A stretch of DNA of 64,000 bases from an uncultured Pseudomonas sp. (GTDB taxonomy: Bacteria; Pseudomonadota; Gammaproteobacteria; Pseudomonadales; Pseudomonadaceae). The first letter of the stretch is position 1; every line of letters begins with the position of its first letter. The stretch covers positions 62,001-126,000 of the forward strand of contig NZ_CAJYDW010000019.1 in assembly GCF_913774235.1 (NCBI RefSeq). Direction: 5' to 3'. This document shows positions 46,255-54,686 of this stretch, piece by piece. The notes below the pieces were generated by a model. That model was not told where the DNA came from and searched no databases. It saw nothing but the letters and a program-made list of their open reading frames with translations. Both the position numbers and the translations under genes were made by a program.

Positions 46255-46925
46255 TCCAGTTCGACCGCGTCTCCAAGCGCTATCCCAACGGTCACGTCGG
46301 CCTGCAGGAACTGAGCTTCCGTGCCGAACGCGGCGAGATCCTTTTCGTCACCGGTCATTCCGGTGCCGGCAAGAGCACCCTGATGCGGCTGATCCTGGCC
46401 ATGGAAAGGCCCACCGGCGGCAAGCTGACCCTGGCCGGCCAGGACATCTCGCGCATCACCAATGCACAGATTCCCTTCCTGCGTCGGCAGATCGGGGTGG
46501 TCTTCCAGAACCACCAGCTGCTCTATGACCGCACCGTGTTCGACAACGTCGCCCTGCCGCTGCAGATCCTCGGCCTGTCCAAGCCCGAGATCGCCAAGCG
46601 GGTGGCCGCGGCGCTGGAGCGAGTCAGCCTCAAGGATAAGCTCGACGACTATCCGGCCGAGCTGTCCACCGGCCAGCAGCAGCGAGTCGGCATCGCCCGC
46701 GCCGTGGTCCATCGGCCAGCCCTGCTGCTCGCCGACGAACCCACAGGTAACCTCGACCCACGCCTGGCCTCGGAAATCATGGGCGTCTTCGAGGACATCA
46801 ACAGCCTCGGCACCACGGTGCTGATCGCCAGTCACGACCACGCCCTCATCGCCCGGCTGCGCCACCGCATGCTCACCCTGCAGCGCGGCCGCCTGATCGG
46901 CGACGAAGAGGAGAGCCAGCCATGA
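46251..46925 (+). CDS. ftsE: FtsE, cell-division ABC-type ATPase
   Basis: A 224-residue ABC ATPase. Walker A is GHSGAGKST, the signature is LSTGQQQR, and Walker B is [12 protein letters not shown]. With FtsX it forms the divisome complex that activates periplasmic amidases via EnvC. Overlaps both ftsY and ftsX by ATGA, implying coupled translation. Confidence 0.97.
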   Translation: MIQFDRVSKRYPNGHVGLQELSFRAERGEILFVTGHSGAGKSTLMRLILAMERPTGGKLTLAGQDISRITNAQIPFLRRQIGVVFQNHQLLYDRTVFDNVALPLQILGLSKPEIAKRVAAALERVSLKDKLDDYPAELSTGQQQRVGIARAVVHRPALLLADEPTGNLDPRLASEIMGVFEDINSLGTTVLIASHDHALIARLRHRMLTLQRGRLIGDEEESQP

Positions 46926-47932
46926 GCGCCACCGAACTGCCCCGTGGCCAGGAGCAGGGCGGCAAGCCCCAGCGTCCGCAACGCCAGGCACCCAAGCCGC
47001 CCAAGAGCGACTGGCGCGGCCCGCTGCACGCCTATCTCGAAGCCCATCGCACCGGCCTGAGGGACAGCCTCAGACGCATGGTGCAGCAACCCATAGGTAC
47101 CTTCCTCACCTGCCTGGTGATGGGCATCGCCCTGGCGCTGCCCATGGGGGTATCCCTGCTGCTGAAGAACGTCGAGCGCCTCGGCGGCTCGTGGCAGCGT
47201 GCCGCCCAGATCTCGGTGTTCCTCGACCTGCGCACCGGTCAGGACCAGGCCGAGGTGCTGATGAGCCAGATCAAGGTGCTGCCCGATGTCGCCGAGGCGC
47301 GCTGGATCAGTCCGGACGATGCCCTGAAGGAATTGCAGCAGGACGCCGGCCTGGGCGAAGCGCTGCGCGAGCTGCCGCAGAATCCCTTGCCCGGCGTCAT
47401 CGCCGTGACGCCCAAGGAAATCGACAAGAGCCGCCTCGACATGCTGCGCAGCCAGCTGGCCGAGCTGAACGGCGTGCAGCAGGTGCAACTGGACATGCAG
47501 TGGGTCGAACGCCTCACCGCCATCCTCAAGCTGGGCGAGCGTTTCGTTTTCGGCCTGACCGTGGTGCTGGTGATCGCCCTGCTGCTGGTGATCGGCAACA
47601 CCATCCGCCTGGCCATCGAGAATCGCCGTACCGAGATCGAGGTGGTCAAGCTGGTGGGTGGCACCGACGGCTACGTCCGCCGGCCCTTCCTCTACATGGG
47701 TGCGCTGTTCGGCCTGGGTGCCGGCATCGCCGCCTGGGCGCTGCTGGTGTTCGGCCTGAACTGGCTCAACGCCGCGGTGATGGAACTGGCCGGCCTCTAT
47801 GGCAGCGATTTCGCCCTGGGTAGCGTTGCGGTTGAAGATGGTCTGCAACTACTGATAGGTGCCGTGCTGCTGGGCTACATCGGTGCCTGGCTGGCCGTCG
47901 CCCGCCACCTGCGCGAACTCGCCCCGCGCTGA
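46922..47932 (+). CDS. ftsX: FtsX, cell-division ABC-type permease
   Basis: A 336-residue protein with four membrane spans: the first at about 55-80, then a periplasmic domain (about 85-205) and three spans near the C-terminus. The N-terminal cytoplasmic tail of about 50 residues is rich in Pro, Gln and Lys. The EVVKLVGGTDGYVRRPFLYMG region is the FtsX signature. Works with FtsE. Confidence 0.96.
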   Translation: MSATELPRGQEQGGKPQRPQRQAPKPPKSDWRGPLHAYLEAHRTGLRDSLRRMVQQPIGTFLTCLVMGIALALPMGVSLLLKNVERLGGSWQRAAQISVFLDLRTGQDQAEVLMSQIKVLPDVAEARWISPDDALKELQQDAGLGEALRELPQNPLPGVIAVTPKEIDKSRLDMLRSQLAELNGVQQVQLDMQWVERLTAILKLGERFVFGLTVVLVIALLLVIGNTIRLAIENRRTEIEVVKLVGGTDGYVRRPFLYMGALFGLGAGIAAWALLVFGLNWLNAAVMELAGLYGSDFALGSVAVEDGLQLLIGAVLLGYIGAWLAVARHLRELAPR

Positions 47933-48093
47933 CGGATGGCCGTTTCCGCAACGTCTGGAAACGGTCCAAACCCTTGCAGAATCAGGCTTTTCGCGGCCAT
48001 TTTCAGCTGGGGTTAAGGGAACCCGGGTTACTCTGGCGCTGTCCAAAAAAACAGTGCTAGACTGCCCAGTGCTTAGTGAATCGGAGGATTCGC
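47933..48093. other. ftsX-rpoH intergenic region
   Basis: This 161-bp gap should hold the rpoH promoters. I see an inverted repeat GTTTCC/GGAAAC near 47942-47962 just after ftsX, and a -10-like TAGACT near 48057-48062. No sigma-E/AlgU or sigma54 promoter could be placed with confidence. The rpoH ribosome binding site is CGGAGG at 48081-48086. Confidence 0.35.
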
Positions 48094-48948
48094 ATGACCA
48101 CTTCTTTGCAACCTGTTCCTACATTGGTTCCCGGCGCCAGCCTGGAAGCCTATGTGCATTCGGTGAACAGCATCCCGCTGCTCACTCCGGAGCGGGAGCG
48201 TGAACTGGCCGAGCGCCTCTTCTACAAGGAAGACGTCGAGGCCGCCCGGCAGTTGGTGCTCGCGCACCTGCGTTTCGTGGTGCATATCGCCAAGAGTTAT
48301 TCCGGCTATGGCTTGGCCCAGGCCGACCTGATCCAAGAAGGCAACGTCGGCCTGATGAAGGCCGTGAAGCGCTTCAACCCCGAGATGGGCGTACGCCTGG
48401 TGTCCTTTGCCGTGCATTGGATCAAGGCCGAGATCCATGAATTCATCCTGCGCAACTGGCGCATCGTTAAGGTGGCCACCACCAAGGCCCAGCGCAAGCT
48501 GTTCTTCAACCTGCGCAGCCAGAAGAAGCGGCTGGCCTGGCTTAACAACGACGAGGTCCATCGCGTGGCGGAAACCCTGGGCGTCGAGCCGCGGGAAGTC
48601 CGTGAGATGGAGAGCCGCCTGACCGGTCAGGACATGGCCTTCGACCCGGCCAGCGATGCCGACGACGATGCCGCCTATCAGTCGCCCGCGCAGTATCTGG
48701 AAGACAGCCGCTACGATCCGGCGCGCCAACTGGAGGAAGCCGACTGGAGCGATAGCTCCACGGCCAATCTGCACGAGGCTCTGGAGCGCCTGGATGACCG
48801 CAGCCGCGACATCCTCTACCAGCGTTGGTTGGCCGAGGAAAAGGCGACGCTGCACGAGCTGGCGGCCAAATACAACGTCTCGGCGGAGCGCATCCGTCAG
48901 TTGGAAAAGAACGCGATGAACAAGCTCAAGGGCAACATCGCTGCCTGA
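48094..48948 (+). CDS. rpoH: RNA polymerase sigma-32 (heat-shock) factor
   Basis: A 284-residue sigma factor of the RpoH type. Region 2 has [17 protein letters not shown]; the RpoH box QRKLFFNLR is intact at about residue 132, separating it from RpoS/RpoD. Region 4 ends with an HTH ([23 protein letters not shown]). It would drive hslVU of this window and other chaperone genes. ATG at 48094 after CGGAGG; 18 upstream bases in frame are dropped. Confidence 0.97.
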   Translation: MTTSLQPVPTLVPGASLEAYVHSVNSIPLLTPERERELAERLFYKEDVEAARQLVLAHLRFVVHIAKSYSGYGLAQADLIQEGNVGLMKAVKRFNPEMGVRLVSFAVHWIKAEIHEFILRNWRIVKVATTKAQRKLFFNLRSQKKRLAWLNNDEVHRVAETLGVEPREVREMESRLTGQDMAFDPASDADDDAAYQSPAQYLEDSRYDPARQLEEADWSDSSTANLHEALERLDDRSRDILYQRWLAEEKATLHELAAKYNVSAERIRQLEKNAMNKLKGNIAA

Positions 48949-48967
48949 TCCGGGCCCTGCCCGAAGG

Positions 48968-48994
48968 ACCGCACCCTGGAGTGCGGTTTTTTTT
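48968..48994 (+). terminator. Rho-independent terminator of rpoH
   Basis: ACCGCAC (48968-48974) pairs with GTGCGGT (48981-48987), 6-base loop, followed by a run of eight T ending at 48994. A strong terminator 20 bases after the rpoH stop. Confidence 0.85.
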
Positions 48995-49043
48995 GCCTGC
49001 GAAGTCGCCTGTTGTGACCCAAAGTACGGGCCGGTCCAGCGCT

Positions 49044-49107
49044 ATCGCGGCCATGGGCCGCTCCTACGGAATATCCGGCCGCTGTAGGAGCGGCCCATGG
49101 CCGCGAT
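49044..49107. repeat. REP pair between rpoH and the mtgA ghost
   Basis: Perfect 24-nt inverted arms, 49044-49067 and 49084-49107, with a 16-nt loop. The arms are the same core as at 2639-2706, and even the loop (GGAATATCCGGCCGCT) is close to that copy's. Two near-identical pairs 46 kb apart show recent spread or conversion. Confidence 0.88.
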
Positions 49108-49119
49108 TGAGTCGGTAGG

Positions 49120-49145
49120 GTGGAAAACCGCGCAGTGTTTTCCAC
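49120..49145. repeat. Hairpin repeat h1 (GTGGAAAAC stem)
   Basis: GTGGAAAAC (49120-49128) pairs with GTTTTCCAC (49137-49145) around CGCGCAGT. It resembles hairpins h2 and h3 at 49183-49207 and 49358-49393; the loop GC-core is in the opposite orientation. Preceded by GGTAGG as in h3. Confidence 0.6.
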
Positions 49146-49182
49146 GCGTGAGCATTGCATGGTGGGACAACCTGCGCCTTCA

Positions 49183-49207
49183 GTGGAAAAGGCTGCGCCG
49201 TTTCCAC
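49183..49207 (-). repeat. Hairpin repeat h2, terminator of the mtgA ghost
   Basis: GTGGAAA (49183-49189) pairs with TTTCCAC (49201-49207). It directly follows the stop codon of the mtgA ghost on the minus strand, just as h3 follows the intact mtgA stop, so it was copied with the gene end. Confidence 0.65.
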
Positions 49208-49208
49208 G

Positions 49209-49289
49209 CTACTGCCCGGTCATCCGCTGCAGATAGTTGCTGCTGCCCAACTGGCGAACCCAGGCGGCACGTTCGGCGACATAGGCGCT
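49209..49289 (-). pseudogene. Decayed copy of the mtgA 3' end
   Basis: On the minus strand this reads SAYVAERAAWVRQ-LGSSNYLQRMTGQ-stop. It matches the last 31 codons (with stop) of mtgA at 49390-49482 with a 12-base (four-codon) deletion; 71 of 81 aligned bases agree by hand count. Likeness stops at 49289, where a degraded REP arm (49292-49309) begins. Several changes are synonymous, so it may come from a once-functional homologue. No start or upstream domain exists. Confidence 0.83.
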
Positions 49290-49291
49290 CT

Positions 49292-49348
49292 CCATGCGGC
49301 CGCTGCTAGAGGTGCCGGTAATCCGTAGGAGCGGCCCATGGCCGCGAT
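49292..49348. repeat. REP pair with one degraded arm, between mtgA and its ghost
   Basis: The right arm, 49325-49348, is a perfect 24-nt REP core. The left arm, 49292-49309 (CCATGCGGCCGCTGCTAG), is the inverse core with a few changes. It separates the intact mtgA end from the ghost. Confidence 0.7.
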
Positions 49349-49357
49349 CGAACGCGG

Positions 49358-49393
49358 GTAGGGTGGAAAATGCTGCGCCGTTTTTCACCCTAC
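49358..49393 (-). repeat. Hairpin repeat h3, over the mtgA stop codon
   Basis: GTAGGGTGGAAAA (49358-49370) pairs with TTTTTCACCCTAC (49381-49393), 13 pairs with one G-T. The mtgA TAG (49390-49392) lies inside the right arm. On the minus strand the arm carries only a four-T run inside it, so it may act as a weak terminator or an mRNA-end hairpin. Confidence 0.6.
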
Positions 49394-50091
49394 TGTCCGG
49401 TCATCCGCCGCAAATACTCGCTGCCGCCCAGCTGGCGTTCCTGCTGGCGAATCCAGGCGGCGCGTTCGGCGACGTAGGCGCTCGGGCGGTTCGGGCTCCA
49501 TTCGCGGGGATTGGGCAACACGGCGGCCAGCAGGCTGGCCTGGCGGTCGGACAGGTAAGGGGCGCCTATGCCGAAGTGATGACGGGCCGCGGCTTCGGCG
49601 CCGAACACCCCGTCGTCCCATTCCACGCTGTTGAGATAGACCTCGAGAATGCGCTGCTTGGACCAGAAGGTTTCCAGCAGCACGGTGAACCAGGCCTCGA
49701 AGGCCTTGCGCACATAGCTGCGCCCGCTCCAGAGAAAGAGATTCTTGGCGGTCTGCTGGCTGATGGTGCTGGCGCCGCGCAGGGAGCCGCCGGCTTCGTT
49801 GTGGCTGAAGGCCTGGCGGATCGCCGCCAGGTCGAAGCCCCAGTGCTCGGCGAAGTGCTGGTCTTCGCCGGCGATGACCGCCATCTTGAGATCGTCCGGC
49901 AGCTCCTTCCAGGGGCGCCAGTCGCGCTGCAGGTCGATGGGCTTGCCATCGATCCAGGATTCGACCTTGCGTTCGACCATCAGCATGCTGCCCGGCGGTG
50001 GTACCCAGCGCAGGACCAGCACCACGGCGGCGCTGAGGGCGGCGAACCAGAGGGCGACACGCAGGAGACGACGGAGGAGGGTACGCAGCAT
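49390..50091 (-). CDS. mtgA: Monofunctional biosynthetic peptidoglycan transglycosylase
   Basis: A 233-residue GT51 glycosyltransferase without a transpeptidase domain. One N-terminal membrane span (about 9-28), catalytic Glu in AGEDQHFAEHWGFD, and the motifs GGSLRGASTISQQTAKNLFLW and RILEVYLNSVEW are all present. It polymerises lipid II, helping PBP1A. The last 30 codons are duplicated in decayed form at 49209-49289. The stop codon is inside hairpin h3. Confidence 0.96.
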   Translation of the reverse strand: MLRTLLRRLLRVALWFAALSAAVVLVLRWVPPPGSMLMVERKVESWIDGKPIDLQRDWRPWKELPDDLKMAVIAGEDQHFAEHWGFDLAAIRQAFSHNEAGGSLRGASTISQQTAKNLFLWSGRSYVRKAFEAWFTVLLETFWSKQRILEVYLNSVEWDDGVFGAEAAARHHFGIGAPYLSDRQASLLAAVLPNPREWSPNRPSAYVAERAAWIRQQERQLGGSEYLRRMTGQ

Positions 50092-50159
50092 CGGCTTGGT
50101 CTTTGACGGTTAGCGGGCCATTATAACCAGCGCTCACCTTTCATCGCCCGGGAAAACCC

Positions 50160-50537
50160 ATGTTGCGTCTCTTCCTGCTCTTCGCGGCCCTGGCCGGTTT
50201 CACCGGTGTCGGCCTGGGTGCCTTCGCCGCCCATGGACTCAAGGGGCGGTTGTCCGCCGACTATTTGGCCGTGTTCCAGACCGGAGTGCTCTATCAGCTG
50301 ATCCATGCCCTGGCGCTGCTCGGCGTGGCGCTGCTGTCGCTGCATTTCCAGGGCCGCCTGGTGGCCTGGGCCGGTGGTTTCTTCATCGCCGGCATCCTGC
50401 TGTTTTCCGGCAGCCTCTATCTGCTGACGCTGACCGGTATCTCGCGGCTGGGCATCGTCACCCCCTTCGGCGGCCTGTGCTTTCTCGCCGGCTGGGGCTG
50501 CCTGGCGTTGCTCGCCTGGCGTCTGAGCAGCCTCTGA
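50160..50537 (+). CDS. DUF423 membrane protein
   Basis: A 125-residue protein with four hydrophobic segments. The N-terminal GVGLGAFAAHGLKGRL and YHLIHALALL-like YQLIHALALLGVALL are typical of DUF423 (YgdD family). Function unknown. Divergent from mtgA and upstream of thiS, as in other Pseudomonas. Confidence 0.88.
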   Translation: MLRLFLLFAALAGFTGVGLGAFAAHGLKGRLSADYLAVFQTGVLYQLIHALALLGVALLSLHFQGRLVAWAGGFFIAGILLFSGSLYLLTLTGISRLGIVTPFGGLCFLAGWGCLALLAWRLSSL

Positions 50538-50620
50538 GCGCGCCCTCCGGATCGGGCGTCGCTGCAATGAGCGCCCGACCGGCGTAGAATGCCGGTTCAC
50601 CCAGCGACGATGCTTTTTCC

Positions 50621-50821
50621 ATGCAGATCCTGTTGAACGGCGAATCCCTTGAGCTGCCGCACGGTACCACCGTCGCCGACCTGCTCGTGCGTCTCGAATT
50701 GACCGGGCGACGGGTCGCGGTGGAACGCAACCTCGACATCGTGCCGCGTAGCCAGCATGCCACCACCGCCCTGGCGGACGGCGACCGGCTGGAAGTGGTC
50801 CACGCCATCGGCGGCGGCTAG
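50621..50821 (+). CDS. thiS: ThiS, sulfur-carrier protein for thiamine synthesis
   Basis: A 66-residue ubiquitin-fold protein ending in the required C-terminal Gly-Gly (AIGGG), which is adenylated and thiocarboxylated by ThiF. It donates sulfur to ThiG. thiG begins 19 bases after its stop. No THI-box riboswitch was recognised in the 83 bases before it. Confidence 0.95.
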   Translation: MQILLNGESLELPHGTTVADLLVRLELTGRRVAVERNLDIVPRSQHATTALADGDRLEVVHAIGGG

Positions 50822-50840
50822 CCGCGAAAGAGGAATCCAG

Positions 50841-51623
50841 ATGAAAGACACTCCCTTGACCCTGGCCGGGCGCACCTATGAGTCGCGCCTACTGGTCGGT
50901 ACCGGCAAGTATCGCGATCTCGAAGAGACCCGCCTGGCCATCGAAGCCTCCGGCGCCGAGATCGTCACCGTCGCGGTGCGTCGCACCAACCTCGGCCAGA
51001 ATCCCGGCGAGCCCAATCTGCTCGACGTGATCTCGCCCGAGCGCTACACCATCCTGCCCAATACCGCTGGCTGCTATGACGCGGTGGAAGCGGTACGCAC
51101 CTGCCGCCTGGCCCGTGAACTGCTCGATGGCCACAACCTGGTCAAGCTGGAAGTCCTGGCCGACCAGAAGACCCTCTTCCCCAATGTCATCGAGACCCTC
51201 AAGGCCGCCGAGACGCTGGTGGCGGACGGCTTCGACGTCATGGTCTACACCAGTGACGACCCCATCGTCGCCCGTCAGCTGGAGGCTATCGGCTGCATCG
51301 CCGTCATGCCCCTGGCTGGCCTGATCGGCTCGGGCCTGGGTATCTGCAATCCCTACAACCTGCGCATCATCCTCGAAGAGGCCAAGGTGCCGGTGCTGGT
51401 CGACGCCGGGGTAGGCACTGCCTCCGACGCCACCATCGCCATGGAACTGGGCTGCGCGGCGGTGCTGATGAACAGTGCCATCGCCCATGCCCGCGAGCCG
51501 GTGTTGATGGCCGAGGCCATGAAGCACGCCATCGTCGCCGGGCGCCTGGCCTACCTGGCCGGACGGATGCCGCGCAAGCTCTACGCCACGGCGTCCTCGC
51601 CGTTGGACGGCCTGGTCACCTAA
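50841..51623 (+). CDS. thiG: Thiazole synthase
   Basis: A 260-residue TIM-barrel enzyme forming the thiazole phosphate ring from 1-deoxy-xylulose 5-phosphate, dehydroglycine and ThiS thiocarboxylate. The Schiff-base Lys is in [26 protein letters not shown] and [10 protein letters not shown] form the phosphate site. ATG at 50841 after AGAGGAA. Paired with thiS. Confidence 0.97.
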   Translation: MKDTPLTLAGRTYESRLLVGTGKYRDLEETRLAIEASGAEIVTVAVRRTNLGQNPGEPNLLDVISPERYTILPNTAGCYDAVEAVRTCRLARELLDGHNLVKLEVLADQKTLFPNVIETLKAAETLVADGFDVMVYTSDDPIVARQLEAIGCIAVMPLAGLIGSGLGICNPYNLRIILEEAKVPVLVDAGVGTASDATIAMELGCAAVLMNSAIAHAREPVLMAEAMKHAIVAGRLAYLAGRMPRKLYATASSPLDGLVT

Positions 51624-51644
51624 GACCCGGCGCCCTCTCTCACG

Positions 51645-51673
51645 CGCCCGGCTCTGCCGGGCGTCTCTTTTTC
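51645..51673 (+). terminator. Rho-independent terminator of thiSG
   Basis: CGCCCGGC (51645-51652) pairs with GCCGGGCG (51656-51663) around a 3-base loop, followed by TCTCTTTTTCT. It sits between thiG and trmB. Confidence 0.75.
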
Positions 51674-51690
51674 TCACTATCGATAACGCC

Positions 51691-52401
51691 ATGACCGATC
51701 ATCAAGACGACCAGACCCCTGACCGCCCCCTGCGCACCATCAAGAGCTTCGTGATGCGCGCCGGCCGTATGACCGAAGGCCAGCAGCGTGGTCTCGACCA
51801 GGGCTGGCCGCGCTTCGGACTGGAGCTGGCCGACGGCCCGCAGGATTTCGACCGGGTGTTCGGCCGTCAGGCGCCACGCACCTTCGAGATCGGTTTCGGC
51901 ATGGGCCATTCCACCCTGGAGATGGCCGCCGCGGCCCCGGGACAGGACTTCATCGGCGTCGAGGTGCATCGTCCGGGCGTTGGCGCACTGCTCAACGGCG
52001 CCATGACCCAGGGACTGACCAACCTGCGGGTCTACAGCTGCGATGCCCTGGAGGTGCTGCGCCAGTGCGTGGCCGATGCCAGCCTGGACCGGGTGCTGCT
52101 GTTTTTCCCCGACCCCTGGCACAAGAGTCGTCACCACAAGCGGCGTATCGTCCAGCCGGCCTTCGCCGAACTGGTCCGGCAGAAGCTCAAGGTCGGTGGC
52201 GTGCTGCACATGGCCACCGACTGGGAGGCCTATGCCGAGCACATGCTCGAGGTCATGAGCGCCGCACCGGGCTATCGCAATCTGGGCGATGCCTCCGGCT
52301 ATGTGCCGCGGCCCGAGGAGCGGCCCATCACCAAGTTCGAGCGCCGCGGCGAGCGCCTGGGGCATGGCGTCTGGGATCTGAAATTCGAGCGCAATGCCTG
52401 A
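51691..52401 (+). CDS. trmB: tRNA (guanine46-N7)-methyltransferase
   Basis: A 236-residue SAM-dependent tRNA methylase. SAM site is [14 protein letters not shown], and the TrmB signature [16 protein letters not shown] is complete; the end has [18 protein letters not shown], the usual TxFExR motif. Lies shortly after the thiSG terminator. Confidence 0.97.
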   Translation: MTDHQDDQTPDRPLRTIKSFVMRAGRMTEGQQRGLDQGWPRFGLELADGPQDFDRVFGRQAPRTFEIGFGMGHSTLEMAAAAPGQDFIGVEVHRPGVGALLNGAMTQGLTNLRVYSCDALEVLRQCVADASLDRVLLFFPDPWHKSRHHKRRIVQPAFAELVRQKLKVGGVLHMATDWEAYAEHMLEVMSAAPGYRNLGDASGYVPRPEERPITKFERRGERLGHGVWDLKFERNA

Positions 52402-52425
52402 CCGTACGTCGCGGATGAGGTGGGG

Positions 52426-52455
52426 TTGAGCCAGCGGTAGCCTGTTTGGCATGAT
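52426..52455 (+). promoter_or_regulatory. Possible promoter of the GGDEF-EAL gene
   Basis: TTGAGC at 52426-52431 and CATGAT at 52450-52455, spacer 18 bp, with TGG directly before the -10 (extended type). About 105 bases upstream of the GTG start. Confidence 0.3.
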
Positions 52456-52559
52456 GGCGTTTTGCCGCGATGGGGCTAGCCATCGATCAGTCTAGGGACA
52501 TGCGAGATGCCTGCCTATCACAACCGTGAACCAAGGCGCCGTTCGCCTGGGATCGTACG

Positions 52560-54284
52560 GTGATCCTGGAGCCTGAAGAGGCGCTTGATGCCTTGCGTCA
52601 GCTGCAAGTCGAGCGAAGTGCCCGCCAGCGCACCGAACGCTCCCTGCATCTGATGGCCTCGGCCTTCGCCCTTTGCCGTGACGCCATGGCCGTGCTCAGC
52701 GAGAACGGCCAGATCATCGAGGCCAACGAGGCGCTGTGCAAGCTCATGCTCAGCGCCGGCAAGAGCGTGGCTGGCCAATACCTGTCCCACTACATCAAGT
52801 TGCCCGAGTCCGCCATTCAGGAATTCGAGCGACATGGCTATGCCCTGTCCGAGGCGAGTTTCCACGTCTCGGCCAAGCGCGTGACTCCGATGGAGATCAG
52901 TCTCAGCCGTTTTGCCGGCGAAGGCGGCGCCGAGGGCTACGTCATCGCCAGCCTGCGCGACATCACCGATCGCAAGCGCGCCGAGCAGGCCTTGGAGCGC
53001 CTGGCGCTGAGCGACGGCCTCACCCATTTGCCCAATCGCGGCGGCTTCTATCGCCGCTTCGACGACTGCCTGCGCGCTCTCGCCCCGGGTCGCAGTCTGG
53101 CCGTGCTGTTCATCGACGTGGATGGCTTCAAGGAGGTCAACGACTCCCTTGGCCATGAGGCGGGCGACGAATTGCTGCGTGTCCTGGCCGCCGGGTTGCA
53201 GGACAGCCTGGGCCATGACGAGTTGCTGGCTCGCTGGGGCGGTGATGAATTCGTCGCCGCCATCGCGGTGGACGGGCGCAGCCAGGCCCGGCAGATCGCC
53301 GAGCGGCTGCTGCAGGTGGTGGGTCGGCCGCAGCGCATCGCCGAACACGATATCCGCGTGTCCGCCAGCATCGGTCTGAGCCTGAGCCCCGAAGACGGCC
53401 AAAGCGCCGAGGCCCTGCTCAGCAACGCCGATGCCGCCATGTACGCGGCCAAGAGCGCAGGCAAGAGTCGGGCGCGTTTTTACGATCCGGAGTTCACCGC
53501 CGAGGCGCTGCGCAAGGTCACCCTGCTGGCCCACCTGCATGCCGCTATCGAGGCGGAGGACATCAGTTTCGTCCTGCAGCCCAAGTTCGATGCCCAGCGG
53601 CAGCTGGTCAGTGCCGAGCTGCTGGCGCGCTGGGACTGCCCCGGCGTGGGCTCGGTGCTGCCCTGCGTCTTCGTCGCCCTAGCCGAGCAGAATGGCATGG
53701 CTTCGTCCCTCGGCCGCCTGGCGATCCGGCGCGCGGCGGCCTATGCCCGCGAATTGCAGCGCGCCGGGGTGGGTATCCCGGTAGCGGTGAACATCTCGGC
53801 CCGCCAGGTGGCGGACGATGAGCTGGGCGTGGTGCTGGAGCGCGCCTGCGCCGAATTCGGCGTACGGCCGCGTGCGCTGGAGCTGGAGGTGACCGAGTCG
53901 GTGTTCCTGCAGCGCGGGACCCCGGAGCGGCGTCTCAGCCGCCTGCGGGACCAGGGCTTCCGGGTGGCCATGGATGACTTCGGTACCGGCTACTCGTCCC
54001 TGAGCTATCTGCATCGCCTGTCCTTCGACACCATCAAGATCGACCGCAGCTTCCTGCTGTCGGTGGATCGCGATGCCCGCTCGCGGCAGCTGCTGGCGGG
54101 CATCGTCAGCCTATGCCGGGCGCTGAACATGCAGATCGTCGCCGAAGGGGTGGAAACCCAGGCGCAATTCGACCTGCTCAAGAGCCTAGGGGTGGACTGC
54201 TTCCAGGGTTTCCTGCTCGGCCGGCCACAGTCGCTGGAAAGCCTGCTGTTGCTGGCCGGCGTGGTGGACTACGCCCAGCTTTGA
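52560..54284 (+). CDS. PAS-GGDEF-EAL cyclic-di-GMP signalling protein
   Basis: A 574-residue soluble protein: short N-terminal helix (1-30), PAS domain (about 32-140), GGDEF domain (about 150-310) with RWGGDEFVA, and EAL domain (about 318-570). GGDEF is canonical, so synthesis is possible. In the EAL domain the motif reads ELL (SAELLARW), but other catalytic positions are kept: NISARQ, ELEVTES, MDDFGTGYSS, IKIDRSF, AEGVET and FQGFLLG. It may be bifunctional or use one domain for regulation. No membrane segment. The GTG start follows an in-frame stop 30 bases earlier. Confidence 0.9.
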   Translation: MILEPEEALDALRQLQVERSARQRTERSLHLMASAFALCRDAMAVLSENGQIIEANEALCKLMLSAGKSVAGQYLSHYIKLPESAIQEFERHGYALSEASFHVSAKRVTPMEISLSRFAGEGGAEGYVIASLRDITDRKRAEQALERLALSDGLTHLPNRGGFYRRFDDCLRALAPGRSLAVLFIDVDGFKEVNDSLGHEAGDELLRVLAAGLQDSLGHDELLARWGGDEFVAAIAVDGRSQARQIAERLLQVVGRPQRIAEHDIRVSASIGLSLSPEDGQSAEALLSNADAAMYAAKSAGKSRARFYDPEFTAEALRKVTLLAHLHAAIEAEDISFVLQPKFDAQRQLVSAELLARWDCPGVGSVLPCVFVALAEQNGMASSLGRLAIRRAAAYARELQRAGVGIPVAVNISARQVADDELGVVLERACAEFGVRPRALELEVTESVFLQRGTPERRLSRLRDQGFRVAMDDFGTGYSSLSYLHRLSFDTIKIDRSFLLSVDRDARSRQLLAGIVSLCRALNMQIVAEGVETQAQFDLLKSLGVDCFQGFLLGRPQSLESLLLLAGVVDYAQL

Positions 54285-54345
54285 GCCGCGGTGACGTAGC
54301 GGCGGTCCGCAGCAGGGTGCTGTCGCCACCAACGGAAGTGCCGTT

Positions 54346-54672
54346 CTAGCTACGGCGCTCGGCCAGCACGCCCAGCAGGCAAACGCCGATCAGCAATACC
54401 GGGGCCAGGGCATAGTTGTTGAACTGGGCCAGTCCCTTGACCACCCAGGGCGTGAGGAAAATCATGGCGGCGCCGTAGACGGCCAGGCAGGCCAGGGCGA
54501 AGGCCGGTACGCGAATGGCGGTCGGCAGACTGCCCAGGCGTGCCTGGATGAAGGCGTTGACCTGGCTGCCGAACAGCACCAGCAGGGTGGCGGTGACCGC
54601 CAGGGCCACCTCGTCCAGGTGGCTACGGCTCCAGCGGGAGAGGTCGGCGATGTGGGCGAGCACGAAGTCCAA
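54346..54672 (-). CDS. DUF3392 membrane protein
   Basis: A 108-residue protein with three hydrophobic segments, ending LLIGVCLLGVLAERRS. It matches my memory of the DUF3392 family of Pseudomonas found next to hemW. Begins with TTG; the protein MDFVLAHIADLSRWSRSHLDE fits the family start. Function unknown. It lies 14 bases downstream of hemW. Confidence 0.78.
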   Translation of the reverse strand: MDFVLAHIADLSRWSRSHLDEVALAVTATLLVLFGSQVNAFIQARLGSLPTAIRVPAFALACLAVYGAAMIFLTPWVVKGLAQFNNYALAPVLLIGVCLLGVLAERRS

Positions 54673-54686
54673 GGCAGAGCTCCTCG

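Larger units (their letters stand above)
48995..49389. other. rpoH-mtgA repeat-rich intergenic region
   Basis: This stretch without a gene holds two REP pairs, three related hairpins and the mtgA ghost listed separately. The only part with nothing recognisable is about 49146-49182. No promoter is expected as both flanking genes converge. Confidence 0.7.

Noticed and set aside
47994-48093. AlgU or sigma54 promoter for rpoH
   Set aside because: GGAACCCGGG near 48018 recalls a -35 GAAC, but no matching -10 was found at 16-17 bp, and no GG-N10-GC pair was convincing.
49044-49393. CRISPR-like array of repeats
   Set aside because: The repeats are palindromic REP cores in inverted pairs with irregular spacing and no uniform spacers; no cas genes are near.
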